NCBI GenBank assembly: GCA_017614275.1
Contig: JAGACE010000081.1
Location: 1 to 7,647, forward strand
From: Clostridia bacterium
GTDB taxonomy: Bacteria > Bacillota > Clostridia > Oscillospirales > Acutalibacteraceae
Length of the DNA stretch: 7,647 bases
Reading direction: 5' to 3'
Part shown: positions 1 to 4,985 of the stretch, one piece after another
How positions within the stretch are numbered: the stretch's first letter is position 1
How the letters are laid out: every line of letters starts with the position of its first letter
Notes under the pieces: generated by a model
The model's database searches: none
Told to the model about the DNA's origin: nothing
What the model saw: only the letters and a program-made list of their open reading frames with translations
Position numbers and translations under genes: made by a program

Positions 1-1
1 C

Positions 2-697
2 GCCGAGGAGCTGGAAGGCTTCGCGGACGTCCTGGAGGCCGTCCCGGCGGAGGAACTGGAGAAACATGTCCGTTCCCTGGTCCGCAAGACCTTCAAGGAG
101 CACTCCCGCATCATCTTCAACGGCAACAACTACACGGAAGAGTGGGTCGCCGAAGCGGAGCGCAGAGGCCTTGAAAACCTGCGCACGAGCGCCGACGCCT
201 TCCCGGCCTACATCCGGGAGAAGAACCTGGCGCTGGTCGAAAAGCACAAGATCTACACCCGCGAGGAACTGACCTCCCGGTACGAGATCTCCATGGAGAC
301 CTACTGCAAGACTCTCCACATCGAGGCGCTGACCATGGCCGACATGGTGAAGAAGAGCATCTATCCGTCCGTGCTCAGCTATATGTCCGAAGTGGCGGGA
401 TCCATCGCCTGCAAGGACTCTCTCGGCATCAGCGTGCCCCATGAGAGCGAGTCGGAACTGCTGGTCAGCCTCTCGAGCCTGGCCGACAGCCTGATGAAGA
501 AATGCAAGGTGCTGGAGTCCGCGCTGGCGAACGCCGAGAAGAGCGAGGACATCCGCATCGAGGCCAACTATTACCGGGATCACGTGTTCCCGGCCATGCA
601 GGAGATGCGGGCCGTGGCGGACGAGCTGGAGACCATCACCGCGAAGGAACACTGGCCGTTCCCGACCTATACGGACCTTCTGTACAGCGTCAACTGA
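2..697 (+). CDS. glnN: Glutamine synthetase type III, C-terminal part (5' end outside window)
   Basis: Glutamine synthetase makes glutamine from glutamate, ammonia and ATP in the cytoplasm. Type III enzymes are large, about 700 residues, so the 231 codons here are roughly the last third. The frame is open from base 2 and stops with TGA at 695-697. The fragment carries a segment typical of the type III family, RIIFNGNNYTEEW (about residues 37-49 of the fragment), followed by the helical C-terminal region with KHKIYTREEL, SRYEISMETY, EALTMADMVKK and the closing HWPFPTYTDLL, which closely match the GlnN C-terminal domain. The catalytic ATP and metal sites lie upstream and cannot be checked. No terminator hairpin with a T-run is visible in the 37 bases before the next promoter, so some read-through into the following gene is possible. 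An ATG at 293 is internal to this frame and is not a separate gene. Confidence 0.93.
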   Translation, partial: AEELEGFADVLEAVPAEELEKHVRSLVRKTFKEHSRIIFNGNNYTEEWVAEAERRGLENLRTSADAFPAYIREKNLALVEKHKIYTREELTSRYEISMETYCKTLHIEALTMADMVKKSIYPSVLSYMSEVAGSIACKDSLGISVPHESESELLVSLSSLADSLMKKCKVLESALANAEKSEDIRIEANYYRDHVFPAMQEMRAVADELETITAKEHWPFPTYTDLLYSVN

Positions 698-734
698 CGC
701 GGGACAATAATCGCAAAGAACTCGGGGCGCCGCC

Positions 735-763
735 TTGAATCCTCCTTGCAACTTCGGTATAAT
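735..763 (+). promoter_or_regulatory. Vegetative (sigma-A/70 type) promoter of the P-loop gene
   Basis: A -35 box TTGAAT (735-740, 4 of 6 consensus bases) is separated by 17 bases from a perfect -10 box TATAAT (758-763). Transcription should start near 769-771, giving a leader of about 30 bases before the ATG at 801. The site lies in the only AT-rich stretch between glnN and the next gene. The call rests on motif and spacing only. Confidence 0.8.
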
Positions 764-800
764 AAAAGCAGAAAAATAAAACGAGTGGAGGATACTCATC

Positions 801-1217
801 ATGATATCTCTGATCATCGGCAACAAAGGCTCCGGAAAGACCAAACACCTCATCGAAGAGGTCAACAAGGCCCTCGCCGCGTCCAACGGACACGTCATCT
901 GTGTGGAAAAGATGATGAAGCTCACCTACGAGATCAAACCGCAGGTCCGGCTCATCAACACAGACGAGTTCCTGGTCTCGGGCTTCGATATGTACTATGG
1001 TTTCCTGGCCGGTCTCTGCTCCAGAGACGCCGACATCACCGACATCCTTTGCGACGGCACGCTCCGGATCGGCGGACGGGACCCGGAAGACCTGGCGGAC
1101 TTCCTGGAAAAAGTCGAAAAACTGTCCCAGATCACCGGCGTGAAATTCACCTTCACCATTTCCGAGGACGAGTCCGACGTACCGGATCGAGTCTTTGAGT
1201 TCTGCGAGAAGATCTGA
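801..1217 (+). CDS. Small P-loop nucleotide-binding protein of unknown function
   Basis: This is a 138-residue cytoplasmic protein with no signal peptide or membrane segment. The N-terminus is a beta strand followed by a clear Walker A loop, GNKGSGKT (residues 7-14), so ATP or GTP binding is likely. A second hydrophobic strand ending in Asp (TDILCDGT, about 80-87) could serve as Walker B, though it is weak. Other notable segments are HVICVEK (31-37), RLINTDEF (50-57), a GFDMYYGFLAGLC stretch (61-73) and IGGRDPEDL (90-98). I recall similar short P-loop proteins in Clostridia, sometimes labelled 'twitching motility protein PilT' because of the P-loop alone. At this length it lacks the rest of a PilT ATPase, and no pilus genes are nearby, so I would not carry that label over. 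The start is set by GGAGG at 787-791, 9 bases before the ATG. It has its own promoter and terminator and so appears monocistronic. An overlapping frame beginning at 746 lies partly upstream of the promoter -10 and is a shadow. Confidence 0.88.
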   Translation: MISLIIGNKGSGKTKHLIEEVNKALAASNGHVICVEKMMKLTYEIKPQVRLINTDEFLVSGFDMYYGFLAGLCSRDADITDILCDGTLRIGGRDPEDLADFLEKVEKLSQITGVKFTFTISEDESDVPDRVFEFCEKI

Positions 1218-1231
1218 CCCCCTGAAACAGG

Positions 1232-1275
1232 ACCGGCGGAGAGAAGCGAAAACGGCTTTTCTCCGCCGGTTTTTT
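1232..1275 (+). terminator. Strong intrinsic terminator after the P-loop gene
   Basis: A 16-bp stem pairs 1232-1247 with 1255-1270, with one G-U pair in the middle and a 7-base loop (1248-1254). It is followed directly by a T-run at 1270-1275. The stem is GC-rich at its base (ACCGGCGGAGA). It begins 14 bases after the stop codon at 1215-1217 and ends two bases before the -35 box of the next promoter, insulating the two units from each other. Confidence 0.93.
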
Positions 1276-1277
1276 GG

Positions 1278-1306
1278 TTGACAAACCGGGGGTCAGCCCG
1301 TATAAT
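1278..1306 (+). promoter_or_regulatory. Perfect-consensus sigma-A/70 promoter driving the DUF177-rpmF-der-aroF unit
   Basis: TTGACA at 1278-1283 and TATAAT at 1301-1306 are both exact consensus boxes with the ideal 17-base spacer. Predicted transcription start is about 1312-1314, leaving a leader of about 45 bases to the ATG at 1358. The leader holds a small GCGC-GAA-GCGC hairpin (1329-1339) just before the ribosome binding site. A promoter this strong suits a ribosomal-protein operon. The absence of an evident operator suggests control mainly by growth rate, but that is inference. Confidence 0.93.
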
Positions 1307-1357
1307 ACTAAACGCATGTTTGACTGTGGCGCGAAGCGCGGCAAAGGAGCGGTCCCA

Positions 1358-1849
1358 ATGTTCAAAGTGGAACTCGACGCACTCTTCAACCGAGTCGGGG
1401 AGAGTCTCTCTCTGGATCGGGACATCGACTTCTCCGAGCTGGCCGGCGGCGAGAACCCGCTGTTCCCGGAACCGGTCCGTCTGACCGGGACCATTCGGAA
1501 CACCGCCGGAGTCGTCTACAGCGACGCGATCCTGGAGGCCGACCTCCACACGGTCTGCGACCGCTGTGCATGCGAAGTGGTACAGCACCTCTCCGTTCCC
1601 ATGGTGCACACGTTCGTCACCGAAGTCGAGAACGAGGAGACCGATGATTTCATCATCCTTCCCGACATGGTCCTGGACGTCGACGCCCTGGCCGGGGAAG
1701 ACCTGGTGCTGGACCTTCCGTCGAAGGTCCTCTGCAAGGAGGACTGCAAGGGGTTGTGTCCCACCTGCGGGAAGAACCTCAACGACGGCCCCTGCGACTG
1801 CAAGGAGCCTGTGGACCCTAGGCTCGCAGCTCTTTTAGATTTACTATGA
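1358..1849 (+). CDS. yceD: DUF177 / YceD-family protein encoded before L32
   Basis: This 163-residue protein belongs to the DUF177 family (YceD in E. coli, YlbN in Bacillus), which is almost always encoded directly before rpmF. In E. coli YceD has been linked to 23S rRNA processing or stability; the role in Firmicutes is not established. Visible family signs are the central Cys pair CDRC (67-70) and a C-terminal cysteine cluster, CKEDC then CPTCGKNLN then CDC (Cys126, 130, 134, 137, 146, 148), which resembles a zinc ribbon. The start is ATG 1358 because AAAGGAG (1343-1349) sits 8 bases upstream. The in-frame ATG at 1316 would begin almost at the transcription start with no ribosome binding site, and the frame's upstream TTG at 1274 lies before the promoter. 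rpmF follows 18 bases after the stop. Confidence 0.92.
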   Translation: MFKVELDALFNRVGESLSLDRDIDFSELAGGENPLFPEPVRLTGTIRNTAGVVYSDAILEADLHTVCDRCACEVVQHLSVPMVHTFVTEVENEETDDFIILPDMVLDVDALAGEDLVLDLPSKVLCKEDCKGLCPTCGKNLNDGPCDCKEPVDPRLAALLDLL

Positions 1850-1867
1850 TGAGGAGGTTAGCGTAAC

Positions 1868-2047
1868 ATGGCAGTACCTGCAAGAAAGACTTCCAAAGCC
1901 AGAAGAGACAAGAGACGCTCCAACGTCTGGAAGATGGACGCTCCTGAACTCGTCCGTTGCCCGCAGTGCGGCGAATACAAGAGACCGCACAGAGTTTGCC
2001 TCGAGTGCGGATATTACAACGGCAGACAGGTCATCAACAAGGACTGA
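1868..2047 (+). CDS. rpmF: 50S ribosomal protein L32
   Basis: The product is a 59-residue protein of the large ribosomal subunit. It opens with MAVPARKTSKARRDKRRS, the hallmark basic N-terminus of bacterial L32. It then carries a zinc ribbon, CPQC (residues 31-34) and CLEC (44-47), so this is the zinc-binding (C+) form rather than the cysteine-free form some bacteria switch to under zinc limitation. Translation starts at ATG 1868 behind GAGGAGG (1851-1857), 10 bases upstream, a strong site that begins just after the TGA of the preceding gene. In many bacteria rpmF is followed by plsX and the fatty-acid genes. Here der follows instead, after a 102-base gap with no terminator. Confidence 0.97.
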   Translation: MAVPARKTSKARRDKRRSNVWKMDAPELVRCPQCGEYKRPHRVCLECGYYNGRQVINKD

Positions 2048-2135
2048 CAGCAGATCTGTCGGTCGGATCCTGACGAATCACAAGGTGGAGAAGTCGAGCC
2101 TTCCCCGCCTTTTCGTCGTTTCTGAGAAGAAAAAC

Positions 2136-2140
2136 GGAGG
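2136..2140 (+). promoter_or_regulatory. Ribosome binding site that fixes the der start
   Basis: GGAGG at 2136-2140 lies 9 bases before GTG 2150 but only 3 bases before the alternative in-frame GTG at 2144. The spacing therefore favours 2150. The resulting N-terminus, MSKPVIAIVGRPNVGKS, also matches the usual start of Der proteins, where the first G1 loop begins at about residue 10. Confidence 0.8.
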
Positions 2141-2149
2141 TGTGTGTAC

Positions 2150-3490
2150 GTGTCCAAACCGGTCATCGCGATCGTCGGGCGACCGAATGTCGGCAAGTCC
2201 ACGCTGTTCAACAAACTCATAGGCCAGCGGCTCTCCATCGTCGACGATACCCCGGGTGTCACCCGGGACCGCATCTACGGGGACTGCGAGTGGCTGGGGC
2301 ACACCATGCTGCTGGTGGACACCGGCGGCATCGAGCCCTATTCCGACGACATCATCCTCACCCAGATGCGCCGTCAGGCCCAGCTGGCGATCGACAGCGC
2401 CGAGGTCATCATCCTCGTCACCGATGTCCGGGACGGGGTCGTCGCCACGGACCTGGAAGTGGCCTCCATGCTGCAGAAGAGCGGAAAACCCGTCGTCCTC
2501 TGCGTCAACAAATGCGACTCGGTGGGGGATCTCCCGCCGGATTTCTATGAATTCTACAACTTAGGCCTCGGAGACCCGATCGCGGTCTCGTCCGTCCACG
2601 GACGGGGCACGGGGGATCTGCTGGACGAAGTCCTGCAGCACCTGCCCGCCGACGCCGGGACCGAAGAGGACGACTTCGTCATCAAGGTCGCGGTCATCGG
2701 CAAGCCCAACGTCGGCAAATCGTCCCTCATCAACGCCCTGTGCGGGGAGGAGCGGACCATCGTCTCCAGCATCGCCGGCACCACCCGGGACGCCACCGAC
2801 ACCCTCGTGGAAAACGAGAACGGCGCCTTCCTGTTCATCGACACGGCCGGCCTGCGCCGGAAATCCCGCGTGGATGAGCGCATCGAGAAGTACAGCGTCA
2901 TCCGGGCCAAAATGGCCATCGAACGGGCCGACGTCTGCGTCATCATGATCGACGCGCTGGAGGGCTTTACCGAACAGGACAGCAAGGTGGCTGGCCTCGC
3001 CCACGAGGCGGGCAAAGCCTGCATCATCGCGGTCAACAAATGGGACGCCTATGAAAAAGACGGCAAGACCATGCAGACCTATCGCAAAAAGCTGGAACAC
3101 GACTTCTCCTTCATGTCCTACGCGCCCATCATCTTCATCTCCGCGAAGACCGGGCAGCGGCTGGACAACCTGTACGAACTCATCACGTTCGTCAACGACC
3201 AGAACAGCATGCGGATCTCCACGGGCAAGCTCAACGACGTGCTGGCCATGGCCACCGCGCGCGTGCAGCCCCCGACCGACAAGGGCCGCCGCCTGAAGAT
3301 CTACTACATGACGCAGGCCTCCACACGGCCGCCGACCTTCGTGTGCTTCGTCAATCGCAAAGACCTGTTCCACTACAGCTACCAGCGGTATATCGACAAT
3401 CAGATCCGCGAGGTCTTCGGCCTCGACGGCACTCCCACCCGGTACATCATCCGGGAACGGGATCAGAAGGGCAGGAACAGCACGAAATAA
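2150..3490 (+). CDS. der: Ribosome biogenesis GTPase Der (EngA)
   Basis: Der is a GTPase with two tandem G domains that is needed for assembly of the 50S subunit. The 446 residues fit the family (about 435-490). G domain 1 shows GRPNVGKS (10-17), DTGG (57-60), NKCD (120-123) and SSVHG (147-151). G domain 2 shows GKPNVGKS (184-191), DTAG (231-234), NKWD (296-299) and SAK (331-333). The two are joined by an acidic linker (about 168-175). The C-terminal KH-like domain (about 355-446) includes KIYYMTQASTRPPTFVCFVN, which is characteristic of Der and contacts rRNA. The protein starts with GTG. Nothing is truncated and all nucleotide-binding motifs are intact. It lies between rpmF and aroF in the same direction, consistent with co-expression with a ribosomal protein. 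A long open frame on the opposite strand (2561-3733) is a shadow caused by GC-rich codons. Confidence 0.97.
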   Translation: MSKPVIAIVGRPNVGKSTLFNKLIGQRLSIVDDTPGVTRDRIYGDCEWLGHTMLLVDTGGIEPYSDDIILTQMRRQAQLAIDSAEVIILVTDVRDGVVATDLEVASMLQKSGKPVVLCVNKCDSVGDLPPDFYEFYNLGLGDPIAVSSVHGRGTGDLLDEVLQHLPADAGTEEDDFVIKVAVIGKPNVGKSSLINALCGEERTIVSSIAGTTRDATDTLVENENGAFLFIDTAGLRRKSRVDERIEKYSVIRAKMAIERADVCVIMIDALEGFTEQDSKVAGLAHEAGKACIIAVNKWDAYEKDGKTMQTYRKKLEHDFSFMSYAPIIFISAKTGQRLDNLYELITFVNDQNSMRISTGKLNDVLAMATARVQPPTDKGRRLKIYYMTQASTRPPTFVCFVNRKDLFHYSYQRYIDNQIREVFGLDGTPTRYIIRERDQKGRNSTK

Positions 3491-3530
3491 GTGCCGGGCC
3501 CCGACACAGCACAGACACAGGAGTTTTGAC

Positions 3531-4565
3531 ATGGAAATGCAAATGGATTTCATCCGGCAGCTCCCGACGCCGGCCGAGCTCAAGGAAGAGTTCCCGGTGA
3601 GCGAGCGCGTCACCGCGATCAAAGAGGAGCGCGACGCGGAACTGGCGGATATCTTCGAGGGCAGGAGCGATAAGCTCTGTCTGCTCATCGGACCCTGCTC
3701 TGCCGACCGGGAGGATGCCGTCCTCGAATACATGGTCCGGCTCGCCGGGCTCTACGAGAAGGTGAAGGACAAGGTCTTCATCGTCCCGCGCGTCTATACG
3801 AACAAGCCCCGGACCGTCGGTCTGGGGTACAAGGGCATGCTGCACCAGCCCGACCCGGAAAAAGGGGAGGACATGCTGGAAGGGATCATCGCGATCCGCC
3901 AGCTGCATGCCGACATCGCCAACGAGACCGGCTTCACCTGCGCCGACGAGATGCTCTATCCCGCGAACCACCGCTATCTGTCGGACCTCCTGTCCTATGT
4001 GGCGATCGGCGCGCGGTCCTCAGAGGACCAGGAGCACCGGATCGTCGCCTCCGGCATCGGCGTGCCCTGCGGGCTCAAAAACCCCACCAGCGGCGATCTG
4101 TCCGTCATGATCAACTCCATCGTGGCGGCGCAGAACAGGCACAAATTCCTGTACCGGGGCTGGGAGGTCCAGAGCCAGGGCAATCCCCACGCCCACGCCA
4201 TCCTGCGGGGCAGGGTGGACAAGTTCGGCCACAACCATCCGAACTACTATTACGAAGATCTGCTGACGGTCGGCCGGCTCTACGAGGAGTCCGGGGCGGT
4301 CAACCCCGCCATCATCGTGGACACCAACCACGCGAATTCCGGCAAGCAGTACAACGAACAGATCCGCATCGCCAAGGACGTCCTCCACAGCGCCCGCTAC
4401 GACAGCGCCGTCCGGGACCTGGTCAAAGGGTTCATGGTCGAGAGCTATCTGGTGGACGGCAGCCAGCCGGTCGGCGGCGGGGTCTACGGACAGTCCATCA
4501 CGGACCCCTGCCTCGGCTGGGAGAAGACGGAACGCCTGGTCCTGGATCTGGCGGAACAGTGGTGA
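3531..4565 (+). CDS. aroF: 3-deoxy-7-phosphoheptulonate (DAHP) synthase, class I
   Basis: The enzyme condenses phosphoenolpyruvate with erythrose-4-phosphate to DAHP, the first step of the shikimate pathway to Phe, Tyr and Trp. The 344 residues match the class I alpha (AroF/G/H) type. Visible motifs are IGPCS (Cys56), PRVYTNKPRTVGLGYKG (Arg94, Lys101), GARSSEDQEHR (Arg162), GLKNPTSGD (Lys183), ILRGR (Arg226), DTNHANS (His267), MVESYL (Glu304) and GQSITDPCLGW (Asp325). By alignment from memory with E. coli AroG, Cys56, His267, Glu304 and Asp325 are the four metal ligands, so the enzyme should be active. There is no fused chorismate mutase or ACT domain. The short N-terminal extension (1-45) is where feedback inhibitors act in this class, but the effector cannot be read from sequence. 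The start is ATG 3531 with AGGAG (3519-3523) 7 bases upstream; in-frame ATGs at 3537 and 3543 are less well placed. A naming choice of aroG or aroH would be equally valid. Confidence 0.95.
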   Translation: MEMQMDFIRQLPTPAELKEEFPVSERVTAIKEERDAELADIFEGRSDKLCLLIGPCSADREDAVLEYMVRLAGLYEKVKDKVFIVPRVYTNKPRTVGLGYKGMLHQPDPEKGEDMLEGIIAIRQLHADIANETGFTCADEMLYPANHRYLSDLLSYVAIGARSSEDQEHRIVASGIGVPCGLKNPTSGDLSVMINSIVAAQNRHKFLYRGWEVQSQGNPHAHAILRGRVDKFGHNHPNYYYEDLLTVGRLYEESGAVNPAIIVDTNHANSGKQYNEQIRIAKDVLHSARYDSAVRDLVKGFMVESYLVDGSQPVGGGVYGQSITDPCLGWEKTERLVLDLAEQW

Positions 4566-4590
4566 ATCGACAACGCTCCGGAGGTACGAT

Positions 4591-4884
4591 ATGACAGTCA
4601 GAGAAGGCAAGGAACGCGCCCAGGATCTCTATCGGGAAATGATGGGCGAGGAATGGGTCGAGAAGAACGCCCGCACCATCTTCGATTCGCTCCGCAAGGC
4701 GGACAACGACCCGGACATGTATGTCTATGTCATCTATCAGTCCCTGTACGACGGCAGCTCGCCCATGAAGGATCTCTTCGTGCGGCTGCGCAGTCTGCAG
4801 GAGGTCCCGGAGGACGCGGAACACAAGACCACGTTCGTCCTGGACCTGAGAAACGACCGGGTCGAGGTCGCGGAAAACTATTGA
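4591..4884 (+). CDS. 97-residue hypothetical protein, last gene of the aroF unit
   Basis: I do not recognise this protein. It is 97 residues, highly charged and apparently soluble, with no signal peptide, membrane span, cysteine or obvious motif. The first two thirds look helical (GKERAQDLYREMMGEEWVEK, then NARTIFDSLRKAD, then an aromatic stretch MYVYVIYQSLYDG). The end reads like a beta strand pair (TTFVLDLRNDRVEV). It is a real gene on good grounds: GGAGG (4580-4584) sits 6 bases before the ATG, it begins 25 bases after aroF stops, its codons end mainly in G or C like its neighbours, and a terminator follows directly. Chorismate mutase of the AroQ type is of similar size and would suit the context, but the conserved arginine/lysine pattern of AroQ is not evident, so I reject that name. 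An overlapping frame from 4653 is a shadow. Confidence 0.8.
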   Translation: MTVREGKERAQDLYREMMGEEWVEKNARTIFDSLRKADNDPDMYVYVIYQSLYDGSSPMKDLFVRLRSLQEVPEDAEHKTTFVLDLRNDRVEVAENY

Positions 4885-4885
4885 C

Positions 4886-4916
4886 AAAAAAGCACCGGAT
4901 TTCCGGTGCTTTTTTT
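4886..4916 (+). terminator. Intrinsic terminator closing the DUF177-aroF unit
   Basis: A 13-bp perfect stem pairs AAAAAAGCACCGG (4886-4898) with its complement (4903-4915) around a 4-base loop ATTT. The T-run covers 4910-4916. It starts one base after the stop codon of the 97-residue gene. Because the stem has an A-run on one side and a T-run on the other, it could also stop transcription from the opposite strand. Confidence 0.95.
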
Positions 4917-4929
4917 ACGCGCGCGACAG

Positions 4930-4957
4930 TTTACTTTTTACAGTAATCTAGTATAAT
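4930..4957 (+). promoter_or_regulatory. Promoter of the pyrC-pyrK-pyrD unit
   Basis: A perfect -10 box TATAAT lies at 4952-4957. The best -35 candidate is TTTACT (4930-4935, 4 of 6 bases) with a 16-base spacer. Transcription would start near 4962-4965, leaving only about 22 bases before the pyrC ATG. That is too short for a PyrR-type attenuator. A short inverted repeat TTACT-N6-AGTAA (4931-4946) overlaps the -35 region and could be an operator, though five base pairs is weak evidence. Confidence 0.75.
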
Positions 4958-4985
4958 AGATAAAACACGAATTGTGAGGTACGTT

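Noticed and set aside
293..697. A separate 134-codon gene at the left end
   Set aside because: It is the same frame as the glnN fragment, which is open from base 2 and shows type III glutamine synthetase motifs upstream of 293.
717..740. Possible terminator of glnN in the GGGGCGCCGCC stretch
   Set aside because: The palindrome is just GGCGCC with no room for a loop, and no T-run follows.
995..1609. 204-codon open frame on the - strand
   Set aside because: It spans the end of the P-loop gene, a terminator, a promoter and half of the DUF177 gene on the other strand. No ribosome binding site or family resemblance was seen.
2042..2060. Small inverted repeat GACAG/CTGTC right after rpmF as a terminator
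   Set aside because: The stem is only five base pairs around a five-base loop and has no T-run, so it is unlikely to stop transcription.
3503..3520. Direct repeat GACACAG (3503-3509 and 3514-3520) before aroF
   Set aside because: Two 7-base copies 11 bases apart in a short intergenic stretch are compatible with chance, and there is no promoter nearby for a regulator to act on.
2561..3733. 390-codon open frame on the - strand across der and aroF
   Set aside because: It lies opposite the well-supported der and the 5' part of aroF, has a low-complexity Gly/Val/Asp-rich translation typical of antisense GC-rich codons, and resembles no protein family.
4591..4884. AroQ-type chorismate mutase for the 97-residue protein
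   Set aside because: Size and context would fit, but the conserved Arg/Lys/Glu active-site pattern of AroQ helices is not evident, and the C-terminus looks like beta strands.
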